Positions 10,490 through 22,903 of a stretch of DNA of 64,000 nucleotides are shown in pieces. A model generated the notes under the pieces. That model was given only the letters and a program-made list of their open reading frames with translations, was not told where the DNA came from and ran no database searches. Origin of the DNA: Stachybotrys elegans. Lineage: Eukaryota; Ascomycota; Sordariomycetes; Hypocreales; Stachybotryaceae. Position 1 is the first letter of the stretch, and the number at the start of each line of letters is the position of its first letter. Position numbers and translations under genes: made by a program. The DNA is taken from positions 3,162,001 to 3,226,000 of the forward strand of contig JAGPNK010000002.1 in assembly GCA_020746835.1 (NCBI GenBank), read 5' to 3'.

Positions 10490-13354
10490 GGTGACGGTCG
10501 TTGGAGCCGCGCGCGGTCCCGATGACGGTAGAATAGCGCGACGGTGCGATGAGCACGAAAAGAGGCCGCTTGGCGCCTCGTCCGTTGGAGGGAGGAGACT
10601 GGCGGAACGCGTTGCCACTCAGAACAGAGGTTGCTGGGTTGTCGAGGAGAATGTCGCGCTTCGGGTGTCGCCACAGACAATAACGTCTGGTAAACGAGAG
10701 ACAGTCGCACGACGATGAGCGACTCCGTAGCGGTTCCGTGCAAGGTTGTCGCGACAGGGTCGAGGTGTGTGGGCGATTGTGATGAAGATGGATAAAGTCG
10801 ACAAAGCTCAATCAGCAATCATGGCCTGCGAAACCTTGCAGGTGCAGAACCGGTGTCACGTGACGGGTACCCGAGTCGCGGATATGCTATGGTAGGAAAG
10901 TCAATTTTGGAGACTCGGCGGGCGGTAGCAAGTCGCTCGGCCAACGGACACTGCAACGCGTGCAATGCTGACTATTAGGATTTTGCGCAAAGTCCAAGTC
11001 CAAGTTTTCCTTGCATGTCTGATAGGACTCTTTGGCGCAAATCGGAATCTTCGAGGCTGTTCCGTGTACTCGCACGGCATCGGTACTTACTTGCTTACTT
11101 ACGATACAAAGCTTGGTACAAAGCAATCTGCATGAGATAGGTGGCGACAATGTTGAAATTACTAAATCCATCTCGACCAATCAACGCCATTGTGATGCGC
11201 ACCGACTTCAACGGTCAAGAAACAGCCACTATTTGAGTAATCAAGAGTGCTTGATGACGCCAGCGCACAACTGGGAGGGGACGGCAAACTATTGTGCTCA
11301 CCTAGCAGAAATTGGTAAGTAGGAGGTAAGTAGGCCTTGTGGTAATGTGGGAGATGGCAGTACTTATTGAAGCACGTGCCTTTCTACCTGTAAAATACAG
11401 GAAGGTGGTGGTAAGGCCGGTGTGGTGTCGGGTAACAGCCTATCACGGCCATTTCCATCCACAGCGTGCAGTGACGCATCCGAAATACGGACAAGGCATC
11501 AGCTTTTCCATCGGCTCGTTGCAGTGGTTATCTCGTGAGGTTGCATCGGCTATGCCACCTACCAAGCTTGGAACCTACTTAACCTGCTCAGCTTGTACTC
11601 CGTACCTCCTTGGCAGTGAGACATGACAAGCAGCAGCCACCCGGCCTCGGTCCATCGCCCTTCATACTCGCACAGCCACTCATCTCGGTTGGTCCAGACA
11701 CGGAAACATGTGGTGATGGCGACTCCTGCCACAGCTCCGTGGCGTCTTGGTGCAACAGACACAGCGCTATCCGTACCTACCTGTAAGTAGGAGCTGGCCT
11801 TGTACGCTGCTATATTTATCGCCACCGGACCTTTCTTCTCCCCTTCTCCTCTTCTCCTTTGTCTTGTTTCGTCTTGTCTTGTCTTGTCTGTTTGTTTGTG
11901 GCTTTCTATCATGACTTCTTTTTTTCTTTTCTTTTTCTCCCGAGACGGAGTACTGCATAAGGAATGAATGAATGCACACAGCTACCCCTCACGGCTTCTC
12001 CTCTCTCCTCCTCATCTCTATGTAATGTCCATCATGCACCTGCCTACCATTCATGCAACCGATGTTACCATACCTCCGGTGCTATTCTCCCATTAGCCAG
12101 CCCTGCTGGGACTCTTCCCTTCTTTTACCCAGATTACCAGAGTCACAGCGCCCTCCCCTCCTCTCCCCCTTGCCCCCCTTCCAGCTGCCCAGCTGCCCAA
12201 TGGACATGACTGGCTGGTAGATCGGATGATACGACGTCCCCGCAGGGTCGATCACAATCCCCAACCCTCGCTTCTAGACCCTCCTTGCTTTGCCTCCAGT
12301 AAGCCCTACAATGAATGAGACAGCAATGCCACAGCTCTTTGCCTTATTTTATGCCAAAGTCTTCATTGCTAGCAGTGCTCTTAGTCCCTTTCTAGCGTGC
12401 TGGCGGGGAGACAAGCACAACTACGAGAAGCCACCGCAAAGAATAAATAGAACATGCATCCAAGACACACACAGCGCAAATGAAGCAGAGAAACAGTCAC
12501 TACTAGCCAGCCGGGCACGGGCCATGGGCCATGGGTGCATGCAAAAGCAACCCCGGGGAGGTTGCAGTCCCGCACCGCAACCCAAGGCAAAGGCGATGGA
12601 ACCCTCCCGACCAGCCGCCGACCTGCCACCAGCCAGTCTCCAGCCCGTCTCCATCCATCCATCCTCTAACCTCCATCCGTCCAGCCAACTGCCGCTCCGG
12701 GGCGGTAATCGTGCTGATCAGGATCAGACCCTGTCACGCCCGCGAGCACTTGTTCACGCCACACGCAATGACGGCTCTTCATCTTTTTCGTCCCATAATA
12801 GCGAGCTCCCCTTTTCCTCGTAGCAATGCCCGTCTTGCCCAACGGCTCCGCCATCTTTCTATGCAAGCATGGCATGAGTTCATTTACTGGTACTGATGGA
12901 GATATATAGCTAACCTCTCCCTTGACGGCCTTTCCTCTGTTCTCAAAACATCATCATCTCCCTTTCTTTCCCGCACACCACCTTTTTCTCCTCTTCCTCC
13001 AGCTTGCTTTTCCATCTCCTCCCCTTGCCCTCCATTCTTGGCTTCCCCCAGGCTCGCAATCCCCATCCCCATCCGCACATCCATCTGTCGAGGTAACGTT
13101 GCGCCATACCCAGCATCGGCGGCGGCGGTGGACCCGCGTTCGTGGTTGGTCCTTCACCTGCTTCACCCTTGTTCAACTCCAAGGCTCAATCGTCATAAGG
13201 TTATCGAGACCCTGGCTGCAGTGGCCCTTGCATGCGATAGCAACTTGTGCCGAAATTCTCCTCTCTTCTCCTCTTGCCATTGCCCACAAAGCCCACCCTA
13301 TAGATAGCAAGCTTGGGCTTTTGCCTTGTGGCACATCACATGGGGCTTTCGTGG

Positions 13355-13362
13355 TTATAAAA
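13355..13362 (+). promoter_or_regulatory. TATA-like element upstream of GH20 hexosaminidase
   Basis: TTATAAAA lies about 135 bases before the ATG at 13497, within a C/T-rich leader. The placement suits a fungal core promoter, but there is no other support. Confidence 0.35.
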
Positions 13363-13442
13363 CCCCACGTCTCTGTCGCTCTCTTCCCATTCTTGTCTGC
13401 CCATCGCTGGTCAGCCGATTGTGATCTACACATCGCCATCAA

Positions 13443-13462
13443 GGCTCCGTCAGGCTCCGTCA
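13443..13462 (+). repeat. 10-bp direct repeat, two exact copies
   Basis: GGCTCCGTCA occurs twice head to tail, followed by a partial third copy (GGCT), about 35 bases before the hexosaminidase ATG. It probably lies in the 5' UTR. Confidence 0.7.
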
Positions 13463-13496
13463 GGCTACCATCTACATCGCGTTCCGGTCGTTCACG

Positions 13497-15394
13497 ATGC
13501 TTCTCAGAACTTGCCTGGCTCTCGCGGCCCTGGCCTTCACGCCGGCCAGCGCCCTTTGGCCCGTGCCGCGCAATGTTTCCCTCGGCGACGAACTCCTCTT
13601 CATCGAGCCGACGGTGAAAGTCACTTACAACGGAAAATGCGTGCGTTCCCATTATCCCCAATTCCTCCCTTCACTTGCGTGCCCATGGATGGCGATGCTG
13701 AGATCGGCCATGACAATAGCTCCCTACCATACCCGGCTACACTCACCCGCCTGGCGCCAAGTTCAACAGCAGAAACATTGTTCGCGCTGGCGTCGCTCGG
13801 GCTTTCAAGGCCATCTTTGAGGACAACATTGTCCCATGGATGCTGAGCAAGCCTCACTCCCAATTTGAGCCCGAGCTGCCCAGACGAAGAAGCAAGGTTG
13901 TTTCCATCAACATTATCCAGACCGAGGAGGATGACGACACCACCTTCCGACCGCTGGCTGGAGAGCTCGACGAATCCTATAACCTAACCCTGACCAGCGA
14001 CGGTGTGGCGACTATCCGGGCCGCATCGTCCATCGGCTGCCTCTATGGCCTCGAAACCTTCCTGCAGCTCTTCTTCGAGCACAGCTCGGGTTCGTCCTGG
14101 TACACTCCCCATGCTCCCGTCTCTATCCAGGACAGTCCCGAGTTCCCCCACCGTGGTGTTCTGATGGACACTTCTCGCCATTGGTTCTCGGTCGACGACA
14201 TCAAGAGGACCATCGACGCCTTGTCGTGGAACAAGATGAACCGCCTGCACTTCCACGTCACCGACTCCCAGTCGTGGCCGCTCGAAATTCCATCGCTCCC
14301 GCTGCTGGCGGAGAGGGGTTCCTACCGCAAGGGGCTCACGTACTCGCCTGCTGACATTGCGAGCATCTACGAGTACGGCGTGCACCGCGGCGTCGAGGTC
14401 GTCATGGAGATCGATATGCCTAGCCACATCGGTATCATCGACTTGGCCTACGAGGATATTGTCGTCGCGTACAACATCCAGCCGTACCAGTGGTACTGCG
14501 CGCAGCCCCCATGCGGTGCCCTCCGCATGAACAGCACCAGGGTGTACGACTTCCTCGACAAGCTCTTCGATGACATTCTCCCCCGTGTCGCGCCGTACAG
14601 CGCCTACTGGCACACTGGAGGTGACGAGATGAACCGAAACGACTCGATGCTCGACCCCGACGTTCGATCCAACTCGACCGAAGTCCTCGCGCCGCTGCTG
14701 CAGAGGTTCCTCGACTACGCTCACGGCAAGGTTCGGGAGTACGGCATGACTCCGTTTGTCTGGGAAGAGATGATCACGGACTGGGACATGGACCTGGGCG
14801 AGGACGTGGTGATCCAGTCCTGGCTCGGCGGCGGCGCCGTCAAGGAGCTTGCCGAAGCCGGGCACAAGGTCATTGACAGCAACTACAACTTTTGGGTGAG
14901 TAGCAACAGCCGGCCATCAGTGTACCGAATATGAAAGGGGGGCACGAGCGGCTAACCAACATTCACAGTACCTTGACTGCGGCCGAGGAGCGTGGCTCAA
15001 CTTCGGACCCGACGCCTTCCAGCAGTTTTACCCATTCAATGACTGGTGCGGGCCAACCAAGAGCTGGCCTCTGATCTACCAGCACAACCCGAGGGCAGGC
15101 CTCTCCGAGGAGGACGCCAAGAACGTACTGGGAGGAGAGGTCGCCGTGTGGGCTGAGTCCATTGATCCCAACACGCTCGACTCAATCATCTGGCCACGAG
15201 CCAGTGCTGCAGGCGAGGTGCTCTGGTCGGGCAGGGTTGATGCCAGCGGCAACAATCGTACTCAGTCGAATGCCATGCCCCGTCTGTCGGAGATACGTGA
15301 GCGCATGGTGGCTCGAGGTGTGCGGGCTGCTGCCTTTACGCAGCAATTTTGCACTCAGGGTGGCACCGATGATTGCCGCCACATGGCTGTATGA
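13497..15394 (+). CDS. Secreted beta-N-acetylhexosaminidase, GH20
   Basis: Three exons: 13497-13640, 13720-14895 and 14969-15394, giving 581 residues. GH20 enzymes remove terminal N-acetylhexosamine from chitooligosaccharides by substrate-assisted catalysis, completing chitin breakdown after endochitinases. The N-terminus is a signal peptide (hydrophobic core LALAALAFTPASA, likely cut before LWPVP). An N-terminal GH20b domain precedes the barrel, which opens with FPHRGVLMDTSRHW. The catalytic Asp-Glu pair is visible as D350-E351 in HTGGDEMN, with W-rich substrate-binding segments after it. Several N-X-S/T sequons fit secretion. The first intron acceptor (13718-13719) has a weak tract but is the only one giving the expected GYTHPPGAKFNSR junction. 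The length matches Trichoderma NAG1-type enzymes. It has no chitinase neighbour here. Confidence 0.93.
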
Positions 15395-16785
15395 GATGGG
15401 CACAAACCAGCCGTGACGTTGATATGCATTGTATATAGTAGATGTGCCTTGTATGCATGAATATGATCAGATGAACCACAACCGCGAGTCATGAATAGGC
15501 TCGTCCATGTCACAACTGCTTGTGCGACGGAGTGTTTCGCCATGATCCTTGCAAAGATAGCCAGGTACTCGTACATTGTATGTACCATCAAACTCAGTTT
15601 GCGACAAGAATATGCATGACGCAAGCGAGGGAATTATTGTGGCTATGCAGGAGATGAATGGGAGAAGCCGAGAGTGTCATGCCATGTCATGTCGTGCCGT
15701 GTCGTGCCGTGTAGTGTCGCAGTCGTGAAACATCCGCTGGTCCTAAGGCGAGGTGCTCCTAATAACAGTCTTTCAGGAGCTTTCGGATGCTTCCATGGAA
15801 GAGCCGTGGAGGCATTTGGCCACGAGGTTCTAACCTGTTTGTGCTCAGCGTGTGACCCACAGGAATAGGTGACAGCTGGTGCAACACGCTGCTATCCCTG
15901 TTCTAGGTATCCATCTCGCAAGGTCTTTGGTTGTGGGGTGAGAGATCGGCGCCTGGAGCGAGGTAATTAGTCCATTGCATACTGCTGGTCGGTGTGTTGA
16001 TGAGTGTGCGCAAGTGGGTGTGGGTGCAATGCCAGCTTAATCGTCAAGTGGTGTGCATTGCATGATATGATGTTTGTTGGATACGAACGCATGGTCAGGG
16101 CAGGTAATGAAGAAGAGGAAGAAGAAAAAAGTATGGCGGAGACTGTGTTCAAGGATGGGGCTTTGGTTAAGGTTTGGGCCAAATTACTAAGGCAAGGGAT
16201 TGTTCCTTGGTACATAGGTAGGCACAGTCGGAGGTGAAATTCAGTGGGGGTCTCCCTTTAGGCGAGCATTGAAGCCCGAACCTCGCGGATTCTAGAAGAC
16301 GACTCCCAGAACCGACGATGCTCGGTACAAGGACGTCAGCTCTTTTCCGGGCTGCCTCGTGGGCTGTGCAGAAAGATGACCTAATGGGTTTCGGCAAGCC
16401 CACTCTGCCCCCCATATCGTCCGAGGTGACATGAACCCCGCGATGACCGGCATGCCCCCCCCCGCGACGTCGGCAGATGCATCGCAGGCCTCTGTCTGAC
16501 AGCCCCTCGGTTGGTCGGAAGGATGCGAGCATTCCATGTTCAAGGCAATGTGCGGTATGTAGCGCGCGGGGCGGCTTGGCCTCCTGTCGACTGGCTAATA
16601 AACTGGCATGCTTGTACGCTAATCGTGAGATCGGGCTACCGGGGCTATCGACAAGTTTATTAACGCATCTGTCTATTCCCGCTGCTGGCTTCAGGAGAAA
16701 TACCTGCATATGCTGCTTACCCCTCCACCAAAAAGCTGAGGGGACAGCTCACTCGCTTCTTACCCCGCGGGGTCTGTACCTCGGC

Positions 16786-16821
16786 AGAAGAAGAAGAAGA
16801 AGCATCATCATCATCATCATC
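16786..16821 (+). repeat. Compound microsatellite (AGA)n-(CAT)n
   Basis: An (AGA)n tract runs directly into (CAT)6 in non-coding DNA between the GH20 and P450 genes. Confidence 0.8.
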
Positions 16822-17222
16822 CTCACCTCACTTTGGTCGATCCCTGCCACAGGGTTGAAGCGACAGAAGTCACGGGGCAATGTATACATATATGGCCACT
16901 TATTCAAACTCAGTAAACCGTTCATGGGGCTTGCGATTGGTTTTCTCCAAATAGAATTGGCGGGGCCATTAAGTTGGGTACCGAGCCCAAAGGACTTGTT
17001 AGCTTATTAGGTGGTCAGTAGTCAGCAAACCCGCTACAGGGCCAGGATATCCTTTCCGAAGTAACCATTGTCGCGAACACGACCGACTAGCCCGTATTCC
17101 GCATTGCCATTGTGTCCTACAGGCACACTGTCCCGGTTTGCCTCGGACACTCGGGTGGCCCGGTTTGGTGCCTCGGCGCCCAGGAGATACCAAGGCGCTC
17201 GCTCTGTTCGGTTGGACAGAGA

Positions 17223-17242
17223 GACAGACAGACAGACAGACA
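17223..17242 (+). repeat. (GACA)n microsatellite
   Basis: Five tandem GACA units in non-coding DNA about 530 bases upstream of the P450 start. Confidence 0.8.
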
Positions 17243-17570
17243 CTCGGATCCCCCCCTTGGTTTCCGAACTTGCGAGGCGGCTCATTAGCGCAGGCAGAAA
17301 GTTCCTCTCCCCGGAGATTAACGCCTTAACACAGGTACTATACGGCTGGAGGACATCATCGATGGCCTTTTGTATGTATCTGCTTGCTCAACGGCCGTCG
17401 CCAAGTGGTCGAGGGCATGGGTCGGAGTCGGTGGCCCCGCCACAACTGCTGGCAAGGGAAGATGCGATATGCGCCCCATCGTTGCAGGACCCTTCCACTC
17501 TTCCTTCCTCGCTTCCCATTCGTTCTTGACACCGTCTTTTCATCATGGTTTATTCGTCATGGGTTGCGGA

Positions 17571-17576
17571 TATAAT
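17571..17576 (+). promoter_or_regulatory. TATA-like element upstream of the P450 gene
   Basis: TATAAT, followed by AAAG, lies about 200 bases before the P450 ATG, with CT-rich DNA between. This is a position-only argument. Confidence 0.3.
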
Positions 17577-17774
17577 AAAGGCTAATTCGACTTTGTTCTC
17601 AAATATCCTCATGACCTTTCCCCCTACCTCTCTCTCTCTATCTCTCTCTCTGCTCTATGATAACCATTCGTCCTGTCCGGCGGCCATAAGACTCTTGAAC
17701 CAGCTGATCCGTATATACACTTCACCTCCCTATAGCAGCAAGCCCTGGCAAGGCTCTCTCTCTCTCTACTCATC

Positions 17775-19518
17775 ATGCTCCTCGATAGCTCCCTCGTCGA
17801 CCACATATCTGCCAAGGGGGTCGTGGTCTTTGGCATAGTCTCTTATTCGCTGTGGTTCATCGCTAGTCGCATTGACGAACATCGTCGCATTCGTCGCCTG
17901 GGCAATTATGGCCCTTATGTTCCAACCAAGTGGCCCTTCGGTACGCGCCTCCTTCGCTCTTCTACCGTCTCCCTTTTGCGTCGCTAACATGGAGAACTCT
18001 CCCAGGCATTGACTTCATCGCCGCAAATGTCCGCTCTACTCTCAAGCATGCCAACCTCGAGCAATGGCGGGACAACATCTTCATGGCACACAACTCATGG
18101 ACTGTCGAGGCTCGCATGGTCAATCAGCGCTTCGTCTTCACCGCCGACCCGGAGAACGTGAAGGCCATCCTCGCCACCCAGTTCGGCGACTACGGCAAGG
18201 GCGAACCCTTCCACGAAGAGTGGAAGGACTTTCTCGGTGACAGCATCTTCACCACTGATGGCGCAGCGTGGCATGCCAGCCGTCAGCTCATTCGCCCGCA
18301 GTTCACTCGGGATCGCGTCAGTGACTTGCATTGCTTCGAGTCGCACATGTCGACTCTATTCCGGGCCATCGCCAACGGTGGACCTCTCAGCAGCAAGGAC
18401 CAGCCAGTCGACATGGCCAGCGTCAATGGCAAGGTGCTCGATATCAGCCAGCTCTTCTTCCGCTATACCCTCGATGTTACCACGGATTTCCTCCTAGGCA
18501 CCGATGTCATGTCACTATGGTAAGCTTCGCTAAATGAGCATGCCTTGCTATATATGAGAGGCCACTCTTGACAGGTCAGCTAACTGCCTGCAGTCAACCT
18601 GAAGTCGAGTTTGCCAACGCCTTCGATGAAGTCCAGCGTGTGCAAAACCTCGTCATTCGCTTCTCCAAGCTGCAAGGACTTATCCCCAAGAGCACGTTCT
18701 GGGCTGGGCTCAAGGTGATGAACAGTTTCATGGGCCAGTACATCCAGCGCGCCATCCGCATGTCTCCCGAGGAGCTGTCCGAGAAGACCCGATCCGATAT
18801 GAGCTACACTTTCCTCCATGAGCTCGCCAAGTTCACCCGTGAACCGAAGGTCCTCCGTGATCAGATTGTTGCCATCCTCCTCGCCGGTCGCGACACCACC
18901 GCCTCCACGCTCTCGTGGGCCCTGTACGAACTCGCCCGTCACCCCGAGATAGTTGCTAAGCTTCGTGCCGAGATTCTCAGCACTGTTGGCACGGATCGCA
19001 CGCCTACCTTTGAGGATCTCAAAAACATGAGCTACCTAAAAGCCGTCCTCAACGAGACGCTCCGCCTCTACCCCGTTGTGCCCTTCAACGTCCGTCTTGC
19101 TCTCAAGGATACTACACTCCCACGTGGCGGTGGACCTGACGGAAGCGAGCCCCTCCCCGTCCTCAAGGATACTCCCATCGGCTACTCAACCCTCGTCATG
19201 CAGCGCCGCAAGGACCTGTATCCTCCCGTGTCCGAGACTTTTGCCGACCCAGATCTCTTCAGCCCGGAACGGTGGGAGCACTGGCACCCGAAGCCGCACA
19301 ACTACATCCCTTTCAACTCTGGTCCTCGCATCTGCATCGGCCAGCAGTTCGCCCTGACGGAGATGAGCTACGTCATCTGCCGCCTGTTCCAGCGATACGA
19401 GCGTGTCGAGAGCCATATGTACTCCATTGACGGCGGCAGCCCTAAGCTAAAGGCGGACATCACCCTGTCCCCTGGCCAAGGTGTCATTGTGTCCTTCTGG
19501 GAACCTAAGGCTGAGTGA
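17775..19518 (+). CDS. Cytochrome P450 monooxygenase, CYP52-like
   Basis: Three exons: 17775-17940, 18006-18519 and 18594-19518, giving 534 residues. An N-terminal hydrophobic segment (about residues 14-30) would anchor it in the ER. All P450 signatures are present: the I-helix oxygen-activation motif AGRDTT (324-329), the K-helix E381-T-L-R384, and the haem loop FNSGPRICIG with the ligand Cys474. The sequence around the haem loop and the PERW motif resemble the fungal CYP52 clan, whose members omega-hydroxylate n-alkanes and fatty acids; the substrate here is inferred from family only. It ends 205 bases from the convergent aminotransferase gene. No reductase or biosynthetic genes lie nearby, which argues for a stand-alone lipid or xenobiotic role rather than a secondary-metabolite cluster. 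Confidence 0.93.
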
Positions 19519-19723
19519 TTTTTTATCTGCTCTTTATTTTTGTTTGTTTGTCTGTTTTGTTCGGGCTTTATCGGCGCTGGGAGGTAACGCTGTCATGATT
19601 ATGATGTAGCCGAAAGTGTATCCTAAATACCAATTATTTCCGCCAGTGCCTGACTTCCAACTCGTGGTTTATTCTAAATTTCCTGTGCCATGCACCCCAA
19701 GGGCATTTATTTTTATGCTCGTC

Positions 19724-21613
19724 CTAGGTCCGACCGAAGCTCTCCCTCACCGCTTGCCCAAACCTCTTGATTGCCACATTCATGTTCTCGGGGGTGGCAG
19801 ATGCAAAGGTGGCTCTGAAGAATAGTCCTGCCAACGGCCTGTCCTTTTCGGTCCGGAACCACGAGCCCCTGGCGACAAGTACGCCGCTTTCCACGCAGGC
19901 ATTGAAGATGTCTTCCTCAATTTCCAAGAGACTACTCGTCTCTGCCCTTGGGTGCGCCGAAGTATCGATCTCGAGCCACATCTATCAACAACTTGTCAGT
20001 CCAAAGGTTTCTTCTCACACCAAGCAACGTGGATCTCGACTCACAAACATGCCCGCCGCTGGGGGGTTCCAGCTCACAAGATCGCTGGGCAGGTGTTCCT
20101 CGCAGGCGGCGAGCAGGGCGTCGCGCTGCTTGGTGTACTCGAGGCGCAGGTTCATGAGCCAGCGGAGGTAGCCCTCGTGGCCCCACGTCTCGTCGAGGAG
20201 CTTGTGGAGGATGACCTGGGAGAAGCCGCTGGGCCCCTGGCTGGCGACCTCGGCGTGGCGCTGGTAGCGCTCGACGATCTGGGCCGAGGCGGTGATCCAG
20301 CCCATGCGCGAGCCGGGGACGAGGACCTTGGAGAAGGAGTCCATGCGCATGACTCGGCCGTCGACGTCGAGGCTGAGGAGGGAGGGGATGAGGGAGGAGA
20401 CAAAGTCGTCCACTGTCGCAGGCGGGGGCACGGCGGGTTGGTTGGGGCCCTTGTAGGGCTGCATCTGGAGGAAGTAGTAGGGCTCGTCTTCGATGATGTA
20501 GAGGTCATGTTTCTGGGCAACTTTGTAGAGAGCCTTTCGCCTGGCGGCTCCCTGCGTTGCACCCGTCGGGTTCTGGCCCGAGGGGACAGTGTACAGAAGG
20601 TGCGGCTTCCTTGCGCCGCGAGCCTTCTCGTCCCAGTTGCTGAGGAGGTGGTCCATGGCTTCTGGGATGAGACCCTCGTCGTCTATGGGTGATCCAAAGG
20701 CCTTGATGCCCAGGGGCGAGATGGTCTCGAGCGCCGTGGAGAAGCTAAACTCCTCGGTCAGGACCGAATCCCCGCGGTCCTTGTCGCAGAACATGCGAAG
20801 GGCCTGCTCCAGGGCGCCCGTGCTCGCAATGGTCGGGCAGCAGCGCCAGTCGGCGTAGGGCGGGCGGCAGACAATCTCGGTGTGCTCGGTGACGAAGCGG
20901 AGCATCTGGGCGCCTCCGGTGGCCTGGCCGTAGTTGAGGGCGATGGAGAGGTCGTAGACGCCGCCGGCGTCGCGGGCGTCGTACTTGCCGATGGTGACGG
21001 TCTGGCCGGAGGCGAGGGTGTCGGCCTCGGAGAAGTTGGGGGCGCGGGGCACCGTCATGGAGAGCGAGGCGAAGGGGAAGTGCTGGCTCGAGGGCAGGCC
21101 GCCGCCGAGCGATATGAGGCCGGGCTTCTTGAGGTGCTTGGCGGCCTGCTTGAGGGTGCAGGGCTGCCGGGAGCGCGACTCGGCGCTCAGGTGGTCTTGG
21201 GGCGTGTGTGTTAGCTGGAAGTGTGTTTTGTGATGCGGCTTGCACCGAGGGTAGGAGTGTGGGGGGCTTACCATCCCATCTCTTTGCTTGGGGCATCCCA
21301 GAAGTCTATATTTGTATATATACGTGTCGGTGAGCTGGAAGCATAAACGATGGAGGGAGGGGAGGGGAGGACGACTTACATCTCCCTTGAACATGTCACT
21401 GTCGGACGGGGCCGCAATGCCGGCAACGAGCCTGCCAGCACGGGCTCTCCGGGCCATGATTTCATCAATGGCAGAGGGCCTCGGCTCCTTCTCGTGGCGA
21501 GCGGGCTGCACGGCGGCAGCAATGTCGTGGTAGCGGCGGGCGACGGGCCGGAGGGGGCCGGCGGCAGCGCCAGCACGGTGAGCGGCACACCGAAGCCGTG
21601 CCGCTGAGATCAT
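19724..21613 (-). CDS. PLP-dependent aminotransferase, class I/II, Aro8-type
   Basis: Four exons in transcription order: 21613-21380, 21305-21272, 21195-20045 and 19981-19724, giving 558 residues. Exon 2 is a 34-nt micro-exon supplying the family segment with AKRWD. These enzymes transfer amino groups between aromatic amino acids, 2-aminoadipate or kynurenine and 2-oxo acids. The fold-type I core is evident: GQNPTGAT, YIIEDEPYYFLQ (the Asp binding the PLP pyridine N) and SFSKVLVPGSRMGW with the Schiff-base lysine at K379. The N-terminal ~35 residues are Arg/Ala-rich with almost no acidic residues, so mitochondrial targeting is possible. Length fits Aro8-like fungal enzymes with such an extension. 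Aromatic versus aminoadipate preference cannot be read from the sequence. Confidence 0.9.
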
Positions 21614-22436
21614 TGTGCAAGGCGGATGTGGGCGTGAAGAAGCGTTCCCGTGTTGAGATTACCGTGCCCGTTCGATGGTATCGTGAGGGGGTGGGTGCTG
21701 CAGTTTGATAACAACCAGGAGAGGGGTGGGTTGATCTGATAAGAGGACGTGGGCGTCACGCAAACGACGACTAAGAAAAAAAGGAAGAGGCGGAGAGAGT
21801 TTCAAGATTAGTATATGTGTCTCTGTTGCACAGATCTGACGTTGGACGAGCGCCGCCGTCTGCCACTTGGTATTTCGTAATGCGAGCTGCGTCTCGGCCC
21901 CGGCGACTCATGTCGGTGTCATGAGCAAGGGCGTTTGACCGATATCGTTCTCCATGGATGCTTGTATGCAGGGTCCGCCGTGTCTAGCCGCCAGTACCCA
22001 TACATGCAGCAACGCCAGCCTCCAGGCACCACGCCCGGGCCATGGCCGATCCATGGGATTGCCTGTTGCCGAGTCTGGGGTTGCTCCGTAATTAGGAAAC
22101 CATTATCAATCTCTCAAACTCGCCATCTCCTCATCTTGACCCAAGTTTTGGTGTCAAGGTCCAGTGGCATTTGGTAGACTGCTTACCCTGTACTTTGCAC
22201 CCGCCGTATATTGAGGTTTGGGTCACATGGTTGATGCGTATTTCATTGTATCTTGTGTCTGTGCTTTACGGTTTGTTTTTTCCCTTTTTTCCTTCTCCTT
22301 TCCCTCTCTTTTTCGTTTCCTGGGTATCCATCTCCCGATGTGACTTCTTTCTTCCGGTGTTCCTCGGCGGACTCGTCGATGCAACATGGAAGCGCGCAAC
22401 TTACACGGCATCCAATATTAGTGTATAATTTCCCCC
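21614..22436. other. Intergenic region between the aminotransferase 5' end and a small membrane-protein gene
   Basis: About 820 bases. A T/C-rich tract (about 22271-22320) is the only notable feature. No coding potential was seen. Confidence 0.4.
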
Positions 22437-22903
22437 TCAAACTGCGTGATCAATATGAAAGCCCGCAACGCTCGCTGCCATAGCCGTACAAACAGCGACA
22501 GGGATGTACGTCAATGCAGTGGTGCGGGCATCCACCCGCGCCGTCCGTCCAACTAGCAAGGCGACCGCGACAGCAAGGGCGAGAAACGACTGCTGCAGTA
22601 CGTCCTTGTTCCTCCGTCTCTCAAAGAACGAGGCGGCAGAGAATCCAAATGCAACGCAAGCGATGAGCAGCTTTGCTCCGAGAACAAGCTCGTTTCTCGG
22701 CACATGGGAATACTATCAGCATTGCGGGCAGTTAGCCGGGGGCCTTTCAGCAACCCTGTCGAGCGAGTCGTGGCGGCTCATAGGACATTCACCTCAAGGG
22801 GGAGACGACTATGCAACCCAAGCTCGTAGGCATAGTTAGCCATGGCCCAGCAACTGATGCTGGCTGGAACCAGCTCCGCAGCATCCGCCAAGATGATATA
22901 CAT
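22437..22903 (-). CDS. Uncharacterised small multi-pass membrane protein
   Basis: I do not recognise this gene. Two exons are proposed in transcription order: 22903-22793 and 22712-22437, joined in phase 0 across an 80-nt intron with a GTGAAT donor and a GCTGATAG acceptor, giving 128 residues. Exon 2 is clearly hydrophobic, with three likely helices (around LLIACVAFGFSAASFF, SFLALAVAVALLVG and YIPVAVCTAMAASVAG) separated by charged loops (ERRRNKD). This regular pattern is why I treat it as a gene. The start is uncertain: the frame stays open to an ATG at 23113, adding 70 residues with a repetitive His/Arg stretch, so the true start may be 23113, 22903 or an unseen upstream exon. It is divergent from the membrane-protein gene at 23901; function unknown. 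Confidence 0.45.

Larger units (their letters stand above)
10490..13496. other. 3-kb non-coding stretch upstream of the GH20 gene
   Basis: No frame here shows protein-like composition. It contains short C/T-rich tracts, four tandem GTCTT units (11871-11890) and many TACCTACCT-like words. The last ~600 bases before 13497 are strongly pyrimidine-rich (a long leader or promoter). ORFs at 12290-12823 and 12922-13617 look like low-complexity noise. Confidence 0.45.
15395..17774. other. Intergenic region, GH20 to P450
   Basis: About 2.4 kb without a credible gene. It holds several simple repeats: imperfect GTCGTGCCGT units (two exact copies 15691-15710), AGA then CAT triplets (16786-16821), CAGA units (17223-17242) and CT units (17628-17651). 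Confidence 0.45.

Noticed and set aside
13984..14865. 293-codon minus-strand ORF
   Set aside because: Antisense to the GH20 coding exon; no family features.
16230..16330. Possible tRNA-like segment with short inverted repeats
   Set aside because: No A-box/B-box pair or cloverleaf could be drawn, and the GAGCAT...ATGCTC pairing is isolated.
17775..21613. Secondary-metabolite cluster around the P450 and aminotransferase
   Set aside because: No synthase, transporter or pathway regulator lies nearby, and both genes are of primary-metabolism type.
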